This document shows positions 1 through 5,663 of a stretch of 9,705 nt of DNA, in pieces. The DNA is taken from positions 1 through 9,705 of the forward strand of contig DHOL01000021.1 of the NCBI GenBank assembly GCA_002410755.1, given 5' to 3'. The notes under the pieces are model-generated. The model ran no database searches. It had not been told where the DNA came from and saw only the letters and a list, made by a program, of their open reading frames with translations. A program made the position numbers and the translations under genes. Source of the DNA: Ruminococcaceae bacterium UBA5391 (GTDB lineage Bacteria; Bacillota; Clostridia; Oscillospirales; Acutalibacteraceae). The first letter of the stretch is position 1. Each line of letters starts with the position of its first letter.

Positions 1-94
1 CGATTATTCGGTTGCGTATGGAGGACTTTTCTCCGTATGCAGGAGGCAAGTGCTCGTTACACCTGCTTCTGCATTGCACTTTTTGTGCCTTACA
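1..94 (-). ncRNA. Structured leader or small RNA, partial at left edge
   Basis: This is the predicted first 94 bases of the transcript from the promoter at 101-128. No start codon with a ribosome binding site is visible in it. On the minus strand it forms a small hairpin, GCAC-AAAAA-GTGC (76-88). A longer stem follows, made of TGCAG/CTGCA (69-73 with 38-42) and GCAGGTG/CACTTGC (60-66 with 46-52). The inner helix is complete only on the minus strand, through a G-U pair that would be A-C on the plus strand, which supports a leftward RNA. I do not recognise the family. It may be a 5' leader (attenuator or riboswitch) or a stable RNA, and the window cuts it. Confidence 0.35.
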
Positions 95-100
95 AGGGTA

Positions 101-128
101 ATTATACCGCATTTGGGAAGATAGTCAA
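101..128 (-). promoter_or_regulatory. Strong leftward sigma-A type promoter
   Basis: On the minus strand a -35 box TTGACT (123-128) and a perfect -10 box TATAAT (101-106) are separated by 16 bases, which predicts a transcription start near 94. It points off the left edge of the window, away from the alpha-galactosidase operon, so it must serve an RNA or gene lying mainly outside. The boxes match at 11 of 12 positions; the short spacer is the only weakness. Confidence 0.6.
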
Positions 129-176
129 GGGGGATTTGGCAGTTTTAGGAAAAAGCAGGGCATATCAGGGCAATCT

Positions 177-197
177 GGCACCGGTAAAACCGGTGCC
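177..197 (-). terminator. Hairpin directly after the zinc-ribbon gene
   Basis: A perfect 9-base-pair stem, GGCACCGGT with ACCGGTGCC, and a 3-base loop begin immediately after the TGA stop of the 65-residue gene. No T-run follows directly on the minus strand; a CTTTTT stretch comes only about 20 bases later. It is therefore an imperfect terminator candidate, or a 3' stability hairpin for the alpha-galactosidase operon. Confidence 0.45.
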
Positions 198-395
198 TCA
201 GTTACTGCTGAACAGCGTACAGCCCATTTCCTTGTAGTAATGAATCCGGTCAAGAATAACCGATTTTTTGCACCGGAAATAATCAGCCAGGCAGTCAACA
301 CACAGGAACTCCGTTGCTGCGCGGGATACCAGCCTTTTTGTAATGGCAACCTCATCCTGCGTAAGTTCCCTGCCGCACTTTTTACAGACAGCCAT
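198..395 (-). CDS. Small zinc-ribbon protein, conserved hypothetical
   Basis: This 65-residue protein has no function I can assign. It carries two CxxC pairs, C4/C7 and C32/C35, spaced as in a zinc ribbon, plus C42 and C59. A basic, helical-looking middle is followed by a C-terminal part of the type LDRIHYYKEMGCTLF. I recall similar short proteins with this ending in clostridial genomes, but only as hypothetical proteins. It has no signal peptide or membrane segment, so it should be cytoplasmic. Its ATG overlaps the TAA stop of the alpha-galactosidase gene in the sequence TAATG, and no clear ribosome binding site precedes it, so translation is probably coupled. It could be a nucleic-acid or protein-binding adaptor; that is a guess. 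The gene itself is likely real, given the cysteine pattern and the coupling. Confidence 0.75.
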   Translation of the reverse strand: MAVCKKCGRELTQDEVAITKRLVSRAATEFLCVDCLADYFRCKKSVILDRIHYYKEMGCTLFSSN

Positions 396-1534
396 TACAG
401 CTTCACAACCGACGCTTTATAGATACCGGAAGCATGCGGGGCAATGTTGCTGCACGTAAAGCTGCCGTGATAGACACCGACGTCCTCATGTGCCCAAAGG
501 TCACGGAACTTCAGGCCATATCCGCAGCCGTCGGAAAGGCCGATGTCAAAGAATGGAAGCGTCAGGCTGATTGGGGCATCGGAATAGTTTACAAAGCAGA
601 TCGCCATGCCTCCATCGCTCAGCATTTTTACATAAATTCCCTGATATTCAATGCCGTTCGGGTCACTAATTAAAAACGGCGGCCTTGCTTCAATATCCTG
701 GTCAATGGCAATCAGTTCCCTGTTTGTCAGGATGTCTTTTGTTTCTTCATCCATATTACGGACATCACAGCCGATAATGAGCGGGGAACTGTGCATGCAC
801 CAGAGGGCAAAGTGAGTTTTATACTCCTCGGTTGTGCAGCCGCCGAGCGAAACATGGCCTTTGCCTTTCATGCCGACTACAAGCATGTCAAGGTCATTGT
901 AGCAGAACGGGCGTCCAAACGGCAGCACCTTGCCGGTTACCTGCTGCTGTGCCCTGGACTTGACAGACTGCCAGTTGTCCTGGATATCCCCCGTAGAGCG
1001 GAAAGAATCCGCTCCGGACTCCGCCATCCACTGCTCCGAATGATCAGAACCCCAGTTGCAAGCGGCAAAAAGGATGTCCCTGCCGCAGTTTCTGATAGCA
1101 ATCGCCATACGTTTGTAGAGGACGGAGCCGGGCACACTGGACGGGTGGAAGCAGTAGTCGTATTTCAGGTAATCCACGCCGTAGCCTGCAAATGTTTCAG
1201 CATCGGTAAACTCGTGTTCAAAACTGCCCGGAAAACTGGCGCAGGTCATCATGCCAGCGCAGGAATACATCCCGAATTTCAGGCCTTTCCGGTGAATATA
1301 GTCTCCGAGGGCTTTCATGCCATGCGGAAATTTTTCGTGATTCGGCACGAGGCGCCCGTCCGCATCGCGCTGTTTTTCCGACCAATAATCGTCGATGATG
1401 ACATATTCATACCCTGCGTCATGCAGGCCGGTTTCAACGATTTTGTCAGCGGCTGCCCGGACAATCTCTTCATTGATATCCTTGCCAAATGTATTCCAGG
1501 AGTTCCATCCCATTGGAGCATGCTGGGCTTTCAT
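395..1534 (-). CDS. Alpha-galactosidase, glycoside hydrolase family 27
   Basis: The enzyme hydrolyses terminal alpha-1,6-linked galactose from melibiose, raffinose-type sugars or galactomannan fragments. Family GH27 signatures run in order along 379 residues: MGWNSWNTFG at 8-17, IIDDYW at 46-51, the nucleophile D126 in LKYDYC, the acid/base D183 in RSTGDI, and the YNDLDML motif at 212-218. A C-terminal beta domain follows from about residue 285. No signal peptide is present, so it acts in the cytoplasm on imported oligosaccharides. The ATG at 1534 was chosen because AAAAGG lies ten bases upstream; an in-frame TTG two codons earlier sits too close to that site. The length is typical of compact bacterial members. 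The small zinc-ribbon gene is coupled downstream. Exact substrate preference and any galactomannan link are inference. Confidence 0.93.
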   Translation of the reverse strand: MKAQHAPMGWNSWNTFGKDINEEIVRAAADKIVETGLHDAGYEYVIIDDYWSEKQRDADGRLVPNHEKFPHGMKALGDYIHRKGLKFGMYSCAGMMTCASFPGSFEHEFTDAETFAGYGVDYLKYDYCFHPSSVPGSVLYKRMAIAIRNCGRDILFAACNWGSDHSEQWMAESGADSFRSTGDIQDNWQSVKSRAQQQVTGKVLPFGRPFCYNDLDMLVVGMKGKGHVSLGGCTTEEYKTHFALWCMHSSPLIIGCDVRNMDEETKDILTNRELIAIDQDIEARPPFLISDPNGIEYQGIYVKMLSDGGMAICFVNYSDAPISLTLPFFDIGLSDGCGYGLKFRDLWAHEDVGVYHGSFTCSNIAPHASGIYKASVVKL

Positions 1535-1593
1535 ACACAATCATCCTTTTCAGAATTATTTATTTTCGCGGTTTCTATCTGCGACTGACTGTA

Positions 1594-1602
1594 TATATAG
1601 CA
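1594..1602 (-). promoter_or_regulatory. Candidate alpha-galactosidase promoter, extended -10
   Basis: On the minus strand TGC-TATATA (1602 down to 1594) is an extended -10 element about 60 bases before the start codon. The -35 position (1617-1622, TGGCGC) is poor, so the promoter may need an activator. A TTGACA sequence at 1644-1649 is not correctly spaced to any -10. I see no convincing cre or operator sequence in 1541-1818. Confidence 0.4.
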
Positions 1603-1754
1603 TAAATTCTCTCTGCGCGCCATTGAAAAATGGAATGTAAGTTTGTCAAAATGTCGTTTTTGTTCTTCTGAAGCCTCCGCGTTCCCCAACACAGGGACAA
1701 TGATATTTCTCTGCCGAACAAAGCCGTTTCCGCCGTTTTTCCTTACCTGGAATA

Positions 1755-1763
1755 TGTTATAAT
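1755..1763 (+). promoter_or_regulatory. Candidate promoter of the SDR gene, extended -10
   Basis: TGT-TATAAT is a perfect extended -10 element, about 55 bases before the start codon at 1819. The -35 region is only T-rich (GTTTTT at 1735-1740). Extended -10 promoters tolerate a weak -35, so this is the likely transcription start, near 1770. Confidence 0.5.
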
Positions 1764-1818
1764 GGAAAAGTTAAAAAAGCCACGCTATCTTGTGGACCAT
1801 ACAGAGGGAGGGAAAAAA

Positions 1819-2544
1819 ATGAAAAAAGCTCTCGTCACCGGTGCAACCGGCGGAATCGGGCAGGCTATTGCACAGCGCCTTTGCCGCGACGGATATTTTG
1901 TGATTCTCAACTATGTGCACGCGGCCGGGACAGCATCCGCCCTGTGCGGCAGCCTGAATGCCGGCTGCATAGAACCGCAGGCAGAAGCCTTCCGTGCCGA
2001 TATTTCAGACCGGTCACAGGCAGAAGAGATGTTCCACGCCATAGGCGGAATCGACGTACTGGTGAACAATGCAGGCATTGCACAGCAGAAACTGTTCACG
2101 GAGCTCACAGAGGATGACTGGCAGCACATGATTGCCGTGGATGTGACCGGCGTGTTTCACTGCTGCCAATTTGCACTGCCGCATATGATCCGGGAAAAGC
2201 GCGGAAAAATTGTCAATATTTCCTCCATGTGGGGGCAAGTTGGGGCTTCCTGCGAAGCCGCATACTCAGCGGCAAAAGCTGCCGTGATCGGCCTTACAAA
2301 AGCGCTTGCAAAAGAAGAAGGCCCTTCCGGCATCCAGGTAAACTGCATTGCGCCCGGCGTGATTGACACGCCTATGAATGCGGCACTCGGCACGGAAACC
2401 CTACAGAGCCTTGCGGATGATACGCCGCTTGGGCGCCTCGGCACGCCGGAAGATATTGCGGATGCCGTCGGTTTTCTTGTTTCCCCTCAGGCGGATTTTA
2501 TCACAGGCCAAGTGCTCGGTGTCAACGGCGGATTTGTAATTTAA
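1819..2544 (+). CDS. ymfI: SDR reductase, YmfI/EF-P 5-aminopentanone reductase type
   Basis: This is a classical short-chain dehydrogenase/reductase of 241 residues. It has the cofactor loop TGATGGIG at 7-14, NNAG at 83-86, and the catalytic S136, Y149 and K153 in YSAAK. The stretch around ISSMWGQVGASCE and the AAVIGLTKALAKE segment resemble the Firmicutes YmfI group. Those NADPH-dependent enzymes reduce 5-aminopentanone to 5-aminopentanol on the conserved lysine of elongation factor P; a FabG-like 3-oxoacyl-ACP reductase is the alternative. The start at 1819 follows GAGGGAGG by six bases; an upstream in-frame ATG at 1762 overlaps the promoter and was rejected. The residue at the usual catalytic Asn position is Asp (D108). 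No fatty-acid or EF-P gene lies nearby, so assignment rests on sequence resemblance alone. Confidence 0.8.
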   Translation: MKKALVTGATGGIGQAIAQRLCRDGYFVILNYVHAAGTASALCGSLNAGCIEPQAEAFRADISDRSQAEEMFHAIGGIDVLVNNAGIAQQKLFTELTEDDWQHMIAVDVTGVFHCCQFALPHMIREKRGKIVNISSMWGQVGASCEAAYSAAKAAVIGLTKALAKEEGPSGIQVNCIAPGVIDTPMNAALGTETLQSLADDTPLGRLGTPEDIADAVGFLVSPQADFITGQVLGVNGGFVI

Positions 2545-2547
2545 GTC

Positions 2548-3519
2548 TCATACTTCCGTCATAAGGGCAGTGCAGTTGCCCTGAATCCGGTACTTCCCAT
2601 ATCCGGCGGGGATAAAGATGCTGCCGCCCTTGCGGAGCCGCAAAAATTCCTTCCCATCCCGGATGAGCGAGGCTTCCCCGGAAAGGCAAAGGACTGAGTG
2701 GAAGCTTTCTTTTCCGGCCTGGAATTCCCTATTGAGGATATTTTCCTTGTAAACCGTAAAAATATTACAGGAAGCAAGCAGCGTGCGCGTTCCGCCCGGC
2801 ACTGCTTCCGGCCTGCCCTGCGGCTGGGAAGAACGGGTGGGGCGCACAAGGCGCGTAACATCGAGTGCCTGGGCAATATGCAGTTCCCGTGGCTTTCCGT
2901 CTTTCCCGAGGCGGCCATAGTCATAGATACGGTAGGTAAGGTTTGAGCTCTGCTGAATCTCGGCAATCAGGATTCCTGCGCCGATTGCATGAAGTGTTCC
3001 GGCTGTAATAAAGAACACATCTCCGCGGTGAGCCGGAACCTTGTTCAGCACTTCCTCAAGAGTGTTATCCTGAATGCGTGACTGAAACTCTTCCTTCGGA
3101 ATTGCATGGTCAAAGCCATAGTACAGCGATGCACCCGGCTTACAGTCCACAACATACCACATCTCCGTCTTCCCAAAGGGTTCCCCAAGTGCACGCGCAT
3201 AGGCATCGTCCGGGTGAACCTGAATGGAAAGACGCTCCTTTGCGTCAATCAGCTTGATAAGCACAGGGAAATCCGGGAATCTTGCACAGTCCGTGCCAAA
3301 CACGGAATGCCCCGCCTCTGTAAAGTATTCCGGCAGTGTTAGCCCTTTATATTTTCCATTCATCACAACAGAAGGGCCATCCGGATGGCTTGAGAGCATC
3401 CAGCTTTCCGCAACTTTGTCAGCGCTGCTCTGCTGCCCGTATTCTGTACGCAGGCGCGTCCCTCCCCAGATATAGTCTTTGCACGCCGCCCTAAGCGCCA
3501 TAGGATAAAGCTCTGCCAT
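2548..3519 (-). CDS. manA: Mannose-6-phosphate isomerase, class I
   Basis: This enzyme interconverts mannose 6-phosphate and fructose 6-phosphate, so mannose can enter glycolysis or mannose phosphates can be made for glycans. It has 323 residues, the size of the short Firmicutes form. Zinc-site motifs are visible: Q100 and H102 in SIQVHPDD, E119 in KTEMWYV and H177 in AGTLHAIG. The conserved TYRIYDYGR segment at 195-203 holds the active-site arginine R197. The N-terminal DYIWGGTRL is typical of the family. The ATG at 3519 is preceded by CAGGAGTG at good spacing. It converges on the SDR gene with three bases between the stop codons and no terminator. Its leader to the right may be long and structured. 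It is soluble and cytoplasmic. Confidence 0.95.
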   Translation of the reverse strand: MAELYPMALRAACKDYIWGGTRLRTEYGQQSSADKVAESWMLSSHPDGPSVVMNGKYKGLTLPEYFTEAGHSVFGTDCARFPDFPVLIKLIDAKERLSIQVHPDDAYARALGEPFGKTEMWYVVDCKPGASLYYGFDHAIPKEEFQSRIQDNTLEEVLNKVPAHRGDVFFITAGTLHAIGAGILIAEIQQSSNLTYRIYDYGRLGKDGKPRELHIAQALDVTRLVRPTRSSQPQGRPEAVPGGTRTLLASCNIFTVYKENILNREFQAGKESFHSVLCLSGEASLIRDGKEFLRLRKGGSIFIPAGYGKYRIQGNCTALMTEV

Positions 3520-3567
3520 AAAGAATCACTCCTGTTCCTTCAGTAACTCTGTTATTCCGGTCTCACC

Positions 3568-3598
3568 GGCAGGCATACCTGTTTTTAGTATGCCTGCC
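3568..3598. repeat. Perfect 11-bp hairpin in the manA leader region
   Basis: GGCAGGCATAC (3568-3578) and its exact complement GTATGCCTGCC (3588-3598) flank a 9-base loop. On the plus strand it is followed by only TTTCT, and no plus-strand gene lies just upstream. On the minus strand no T-run follows. It is therefore a poor terminator either way. If manA is transcribed from the candidate start near 3780, the hairpin lies in its 5' leader, about 50 bases before the start codon. Confidence 0.55.
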
Positions 3599-3780
3599 TT
3601 TCTGTATCCCATTCGGCCTGCAACAGTTTTCCCGGTATTTCAGTTTTACGCTATCATCCGCCGGGCCTCCCGTTGCCGGGCTTTCCGTTAATTTATTTCC
3701 TGCTGTTTTGGTTCTGCCGCTCAATACCGTTTTTTCCGCCTTCGGGTCTAAAGTAACCGTAAGGGTGGATTCCGGAAGGC
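3599..3780 (-). other. Gene-free stretch, possible structured manA leader
   Basis: No credible ORF lies here. The minus strand could fold. GCCTTC (3775-3780) pairs with GAAGGC (3738-3743), right at the predicted transcription start. CGGTATT (3723-3729) pairs with AATACCG (3633-3639) over about 80 bases and encloses a GC-rich segment with two GCCCGGC copies (3658-3683 region). These pairings were found by eye. I recognise no known riboswitch class. Confidence 0.3.
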
Positions 3781-3781
3781 A

Positions 3782-3801
3782 TTAAATTATATCTAATTTA
3801 A
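3782..3801. promoter_or_regulatory. Perfect inverted repeat, candidate operator
   Basis: TTAAATTA-TATC-TAATTTAA is an exact 8-4-8 palindrome between the divergent manA and peroxidase genes. It covers the candidate manA -10 box and ends 24 bases before the peroxidase -35. I do not recognise the regulator. Low sequence complexity lowers confidence. Confidence 0.4.
3786..3791 (-). promoter_or_regulatory. Candidate manA -10 box
   Basis: On the minus strand 3786-3791 reads TATAAT, a perfect -10 box, predicting a start near 3780. The -35 position at 17-base spacing (3809-3814, ATTATT) is weak. The box lies inside the inverted repeat 3782-3801, so a protein bound there would block it. The region is AT-rich, so a chance match is possible. 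Confidence 0.35.
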
Positions 3802-3807
3802 AATCAA

Positions 3808-3822
3808 AAATAATTATTATTA
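3808..3822. promoter_or_regulatory. PerR-box-like sequence upstream of the peroxidase
   Basis: AAATAATTATTATTA matches the 7-1-7 PerR consensus TTATAATnATTATAA at 11 of 14 defined positions, with mismatches at positions 1, 2 and 14. It ends three bases before the -35 box of the peroxidase promoter. PerR is the peroxide-sensing repressor of Firmicutes, so regulation of a peroxidase would fit. The surrounding sequence is AT-rich, so this is suggestive only. Confidence 0.4.
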
Positions 3823-3825
3823 CTA

Positions 3826-3854
3826 TTTACAAGTGGGAGAATCCATGCTATACT
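3826..3854 (+). promoter_or_regulatory. Promoter of the peroxidase-reductase operon
   Basis: TTTACA (3826-3831) and TATACT (3849-3854) are separated by exactly 17 bases and match the sigma-A consensus at 5 of 6 positions each. The predicted start near 3861 leaves a leader of about 43 bases that carries the ribosome binding site GGAAGGATG. Confidence 0.75.
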
Positions 3855-3903
3855 GATGGCAGCAAAAAAAATACAAAGAATAAAAACGGAAGGATGATTT
3901 TTA

Positions 3904-4449
3904 ATGAGTATCTATGATTTCACAATGAAAAATATTAAAGGCCAAGATATTTCCCTCTCTGAATATAAAGGCAAGCTGGTGTTGATTGTCAACACTGCCA
4001 ACCAGTGCGGTTTTACTCCGCAGTACAAAGGCCTTGAAAACCTGTACCTGAAATATAAAGAGCAGGGCTTTGTAATTCTCGGCTTCCCGTGCAATCAGTT
4101 CCTGCATCAGATGCCCGGGACCGGTGATGAGATTGCATCTTTCTGCAAAGTTAATTATGGTGTTACATTCCCGTTGTTTGCGAAGACTGACGTCAACGGC
4201 CCAAAAGAAGCTCCACTTTATACCTATCTTAAAAAAGCGGCGCCATTCGGTGGCTTTGAGGAGCAGAAAGAGTCCAGCAAGGTGATTCAGAAAGCCTTAA
4301 AAGAAAATTATCCGGATAACCTGACCGGCAACGGCATCAAATGGAATTTCACTAAGTTTCTTATCTCCCGCGACGGCTCCCAAATAACCCGCTTCGAGCC
4401 AACCGTAACACCAGAAGAACTGGATCCAATTATCAAGAAGTCTCTTTAA
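3904..4449 (+). CDS. Glutathione peroxidase family, thioredoxin-type peroxidase
   Basis: This 181-residue cytoplasmic enzyme of the glutathione peroxidase family should reduce hydrogen peroxide and organic hydroperoxides. The peroxidatic Cys is C35 in NTANQCGFT. Gln is present in GFPCNQF (Q65), and W147-N148 in the WNFTKF motif complete the catalytic group. C63 and C81 fall at the spacing seen in yeast Gpx3 (C36, C64, C82), where the last is the resolving Cys. That pattern belongs to thioredoxin-dependent members, not to true glutathione users, and there is no selenocysteine codon. The ATG at 3904 follows GGAAGGATG at good spacing. A thioredoxin-reductase-like gene begins 37 bases downstream in the same operon, supporting thioredoxin-linked recycling. 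A PerR-like box precedes the promoter. Confidence 0.93.
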   Translation: MSIYDFTMKNIKGQDISLSEYKGKLVLIVNTANQCGFTPQYKGLENLYLKYKEQGFVILGFPCNQFLHQMPGTGDEIASFCKVNYGVTFPLFAKTDVNGPKEAPLYTYLKKAAPFGGFEEQKESSKVIQKALKENYPDNLTGNGIKWNFTKFLISRDGSQITRFEPTVTPEELDPIIKKSL

Positions 4450-4486
4450 AGCCAGCTCTCTGAAATTCAGGGGGGAGGAGTTCACC

Positions 4487-5392
4487 ATGTATGACGTGCT
4501 GATTGCGGGAGGCGGGCCTGCCGGAATGACGGCGGCTATCTATGCAGTACAGTCGGGCCTTTCCACGCTTTTGATTGCGGGGCCGGCACCGGGTGGCCAG
4601 GTAGCGTCGGCAAGTCTGGTTGAAAATTATCCGGGCTTTCCTCTGGTCTATGGCGCAGACCTGGTCCAAAAACTGATGGAGCACATTACATCCGTCGGCA
4701 TAAAAACCGTCAGTGAAACGGTGCAGGGCTTTCAGCTCTCCGGAAAGACTAAAGCGGTAATGACAGAGACCAGTTCCTACAAAGGCCGGGCTGTGATTCT
4801 GGCACAGGGCTCTGAGCGGCGGAAATTGGGCATTCCCGGTGAAGAAGAATTCAGGGGCCGCGGTGTCTCCTACTGTGCAACCTGCGACGGCAACTTCTTC
4901 CGGGGCAAAACGGCGGCCGTAATTGGCAGCGGGAATACAGCAGTCAGCAGTGCGGTCACTCTGGCAGGTGTGTGCAAGAAGGTATATCTTGTCACCCGCC
5001 ACCCGGCCCTGCGGGCCGAAGCGTATTTTGCAGGACAACTCCGCAGTCTGCCAAACATTGAGCATATTGCCGGCTGGCAGGCCACAGCTATTGAAGGTTC
5101 GCAGAAAGTGGAAAGCCTGCTCCTGAAAAGCACAGAAGACGGATCGGAAAAACGGCTCCCTGTTGACGGTGTGTTCGTTTCTATTGGCGTCCGGCCAAAC
5201 ACACACCTTTTGGAAGGATTCCTTCCGCTTTCCGATGAATTTATAGAAGCTGGTGAAGACTGTGTGACGCAAATTCCAGGCGTGTACGCTGCCGGGGACA
5301 TCCGCCGAAAAAAGCTTTATCAGATTGTGACGGCTGTAGCCGACGGTGCCAATGCCGCCCACTCTGCCCTGTTGTATTTGCAGGGGCATTAG
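4487..5392 (+). CDS. Thioredoxin-reductase-like flavoprotein
   Basis: This 301-residue soluble flavoprotein has the low-molecular-weight thioredoxin reductase layout. An N-terminal FAD motif, AGGGPAG (7-13), leads to a GGQVASASLVENYPG segment and the redox pair CATC (130-133). A second nucleotide domain starts at GSGNTA (147-152), and the C-terminal FAD segment GVYAAGDIR lies at 265-273. It should pass electrons to a thioredoxin or similar dithiol protein that recharges the peroxidase encoded 37 bases upstream. The NADPH-phosphate motif usually written HRRxxxR reads TRHxxxR (170-176), and the usual Arg before Q279 is Tyr (Y278). Cofactor or partner may therefore differ from housekeeping TrxB. 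The start follows GGGGGAGGAG by six bases. A strong terminator ends the operon. Confidence 0.88.
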   Translation: MYDVLIAGGGPAGMTAAIYAVQSGLSTLLIAGPAPGGQVASASLVENYPGFPLVYGADLVQKLMEHITSVGIKTVSETVQGFQLSGKTKAVMTETSSYKGRAVILAQGSERRKLGIPGEEEFRGRGVSYCATCDGNFFRGKTAAVIGSGNTAVSSAVTLAGVCKKVYLVTRHPALRAEAYFAGQLRSLPNIEHIAGWQATAIEGSQKVESLLLKSTEDGSEKRLPVDGVFVSIGVRPNTHLLEGFLPLSDEFIEAGEDCVTQIPGVYAAGDIRRKKLYQIVTAVADGANAAHSALLYLQGH

Positions 5393-5412
5393 GCAAAGAG
5401 ACATAAGTTCCC

Positions 5413-5454
5413 AAAAAAATATCCCGCCGGGGCTTTCCGGCGGGATATTTTTTT
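5413..5454. terminator. Strong intrinsic terminator, bidirectional
   Basis: An 18-base perfect inverted repeat (5413-5430 with 5437-5454) has a GC core CCCGCCGG/CCGGCGGG, a 6-base loop, seven A's on the left and seven T's on the right. It starts 20 bases after the reductase stop and ends the peroxidase operon. The symmetry would let it work on both strands. Confidence 0.92.
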
Positions 5455-5519
5455 GCCGTTCCGTTCGGTGCACCGAAGATGCCGGATGCCGGAGCCATAA
5501 AAACAGGACAGATTTTTCC

Positions 5520-5548
5520 TCGACGAGCTGAAAAAACTGTGATATACT
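5520..5548 (+). promoter_or_regulatory. Promoter of the FAD oxidoreductase-transporter operon
   Basis: The -10 box TATACT (5543-5548) is extended by TGA just before it. TCGACG (5520-5525) sits 17 bases upstream as a 4-of-6 -35. The predicted start near 5555 gives a leader of about 110 bases in which I see no clear regulatory structure. Confidence 0.55.
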
Positions 5549-5663
5549 TGATGCAAATTATCTTTGAAAGAAAAGCAGTCAGAGCATCCGGAACGACCGC
5601 AGCACGGGCCGGAAAAGAACACTGCTGCTTTTAAAATTGCTGCATCGAAGGAGGATCTGCAAA

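Noticed and set aside
14..30. GGAGAAAAGTCC on the minus strand, resembling the GAGGAAAGTCC box of RNase P RNA
   Set aside because: The core differs and the expected surrounding conserved sequences are missing in the visible part. It could be revisited with sequence to the left.
1..237. Frame open from the left edge to 237 on the plus strand
   Set aside because: It overlaps the zinc-ribbon gene and the leftward promoter on the other strand and shows no protein-family pattern.
1538..1540. TTG as start of the alpha-galactosidase
   Set aside because: It is only four bases from the AAAAGG ribosome binding site; the ATG six bases further on has better spacing.
791..1588. 265-residue plus-strand ORF
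   Set aside because: It lies antisense to the alpha-galactosidase, which has complete catalytic motifs, and has no recognisable domain or ribosome binding site.
3753..3764. GTAACCGTAAGG, resembling the 3' end of 16S rRNA
   Set aside because: The match is only about 12 bases and the flanks do not continue as rRNA, so it is most likely chance.
4433..5473. 346-residue minus-strand ORF
   Set aside because: It is antisense to the thioredoxin-reductase-like gene and crosses the strong terminator at 5413-5454.
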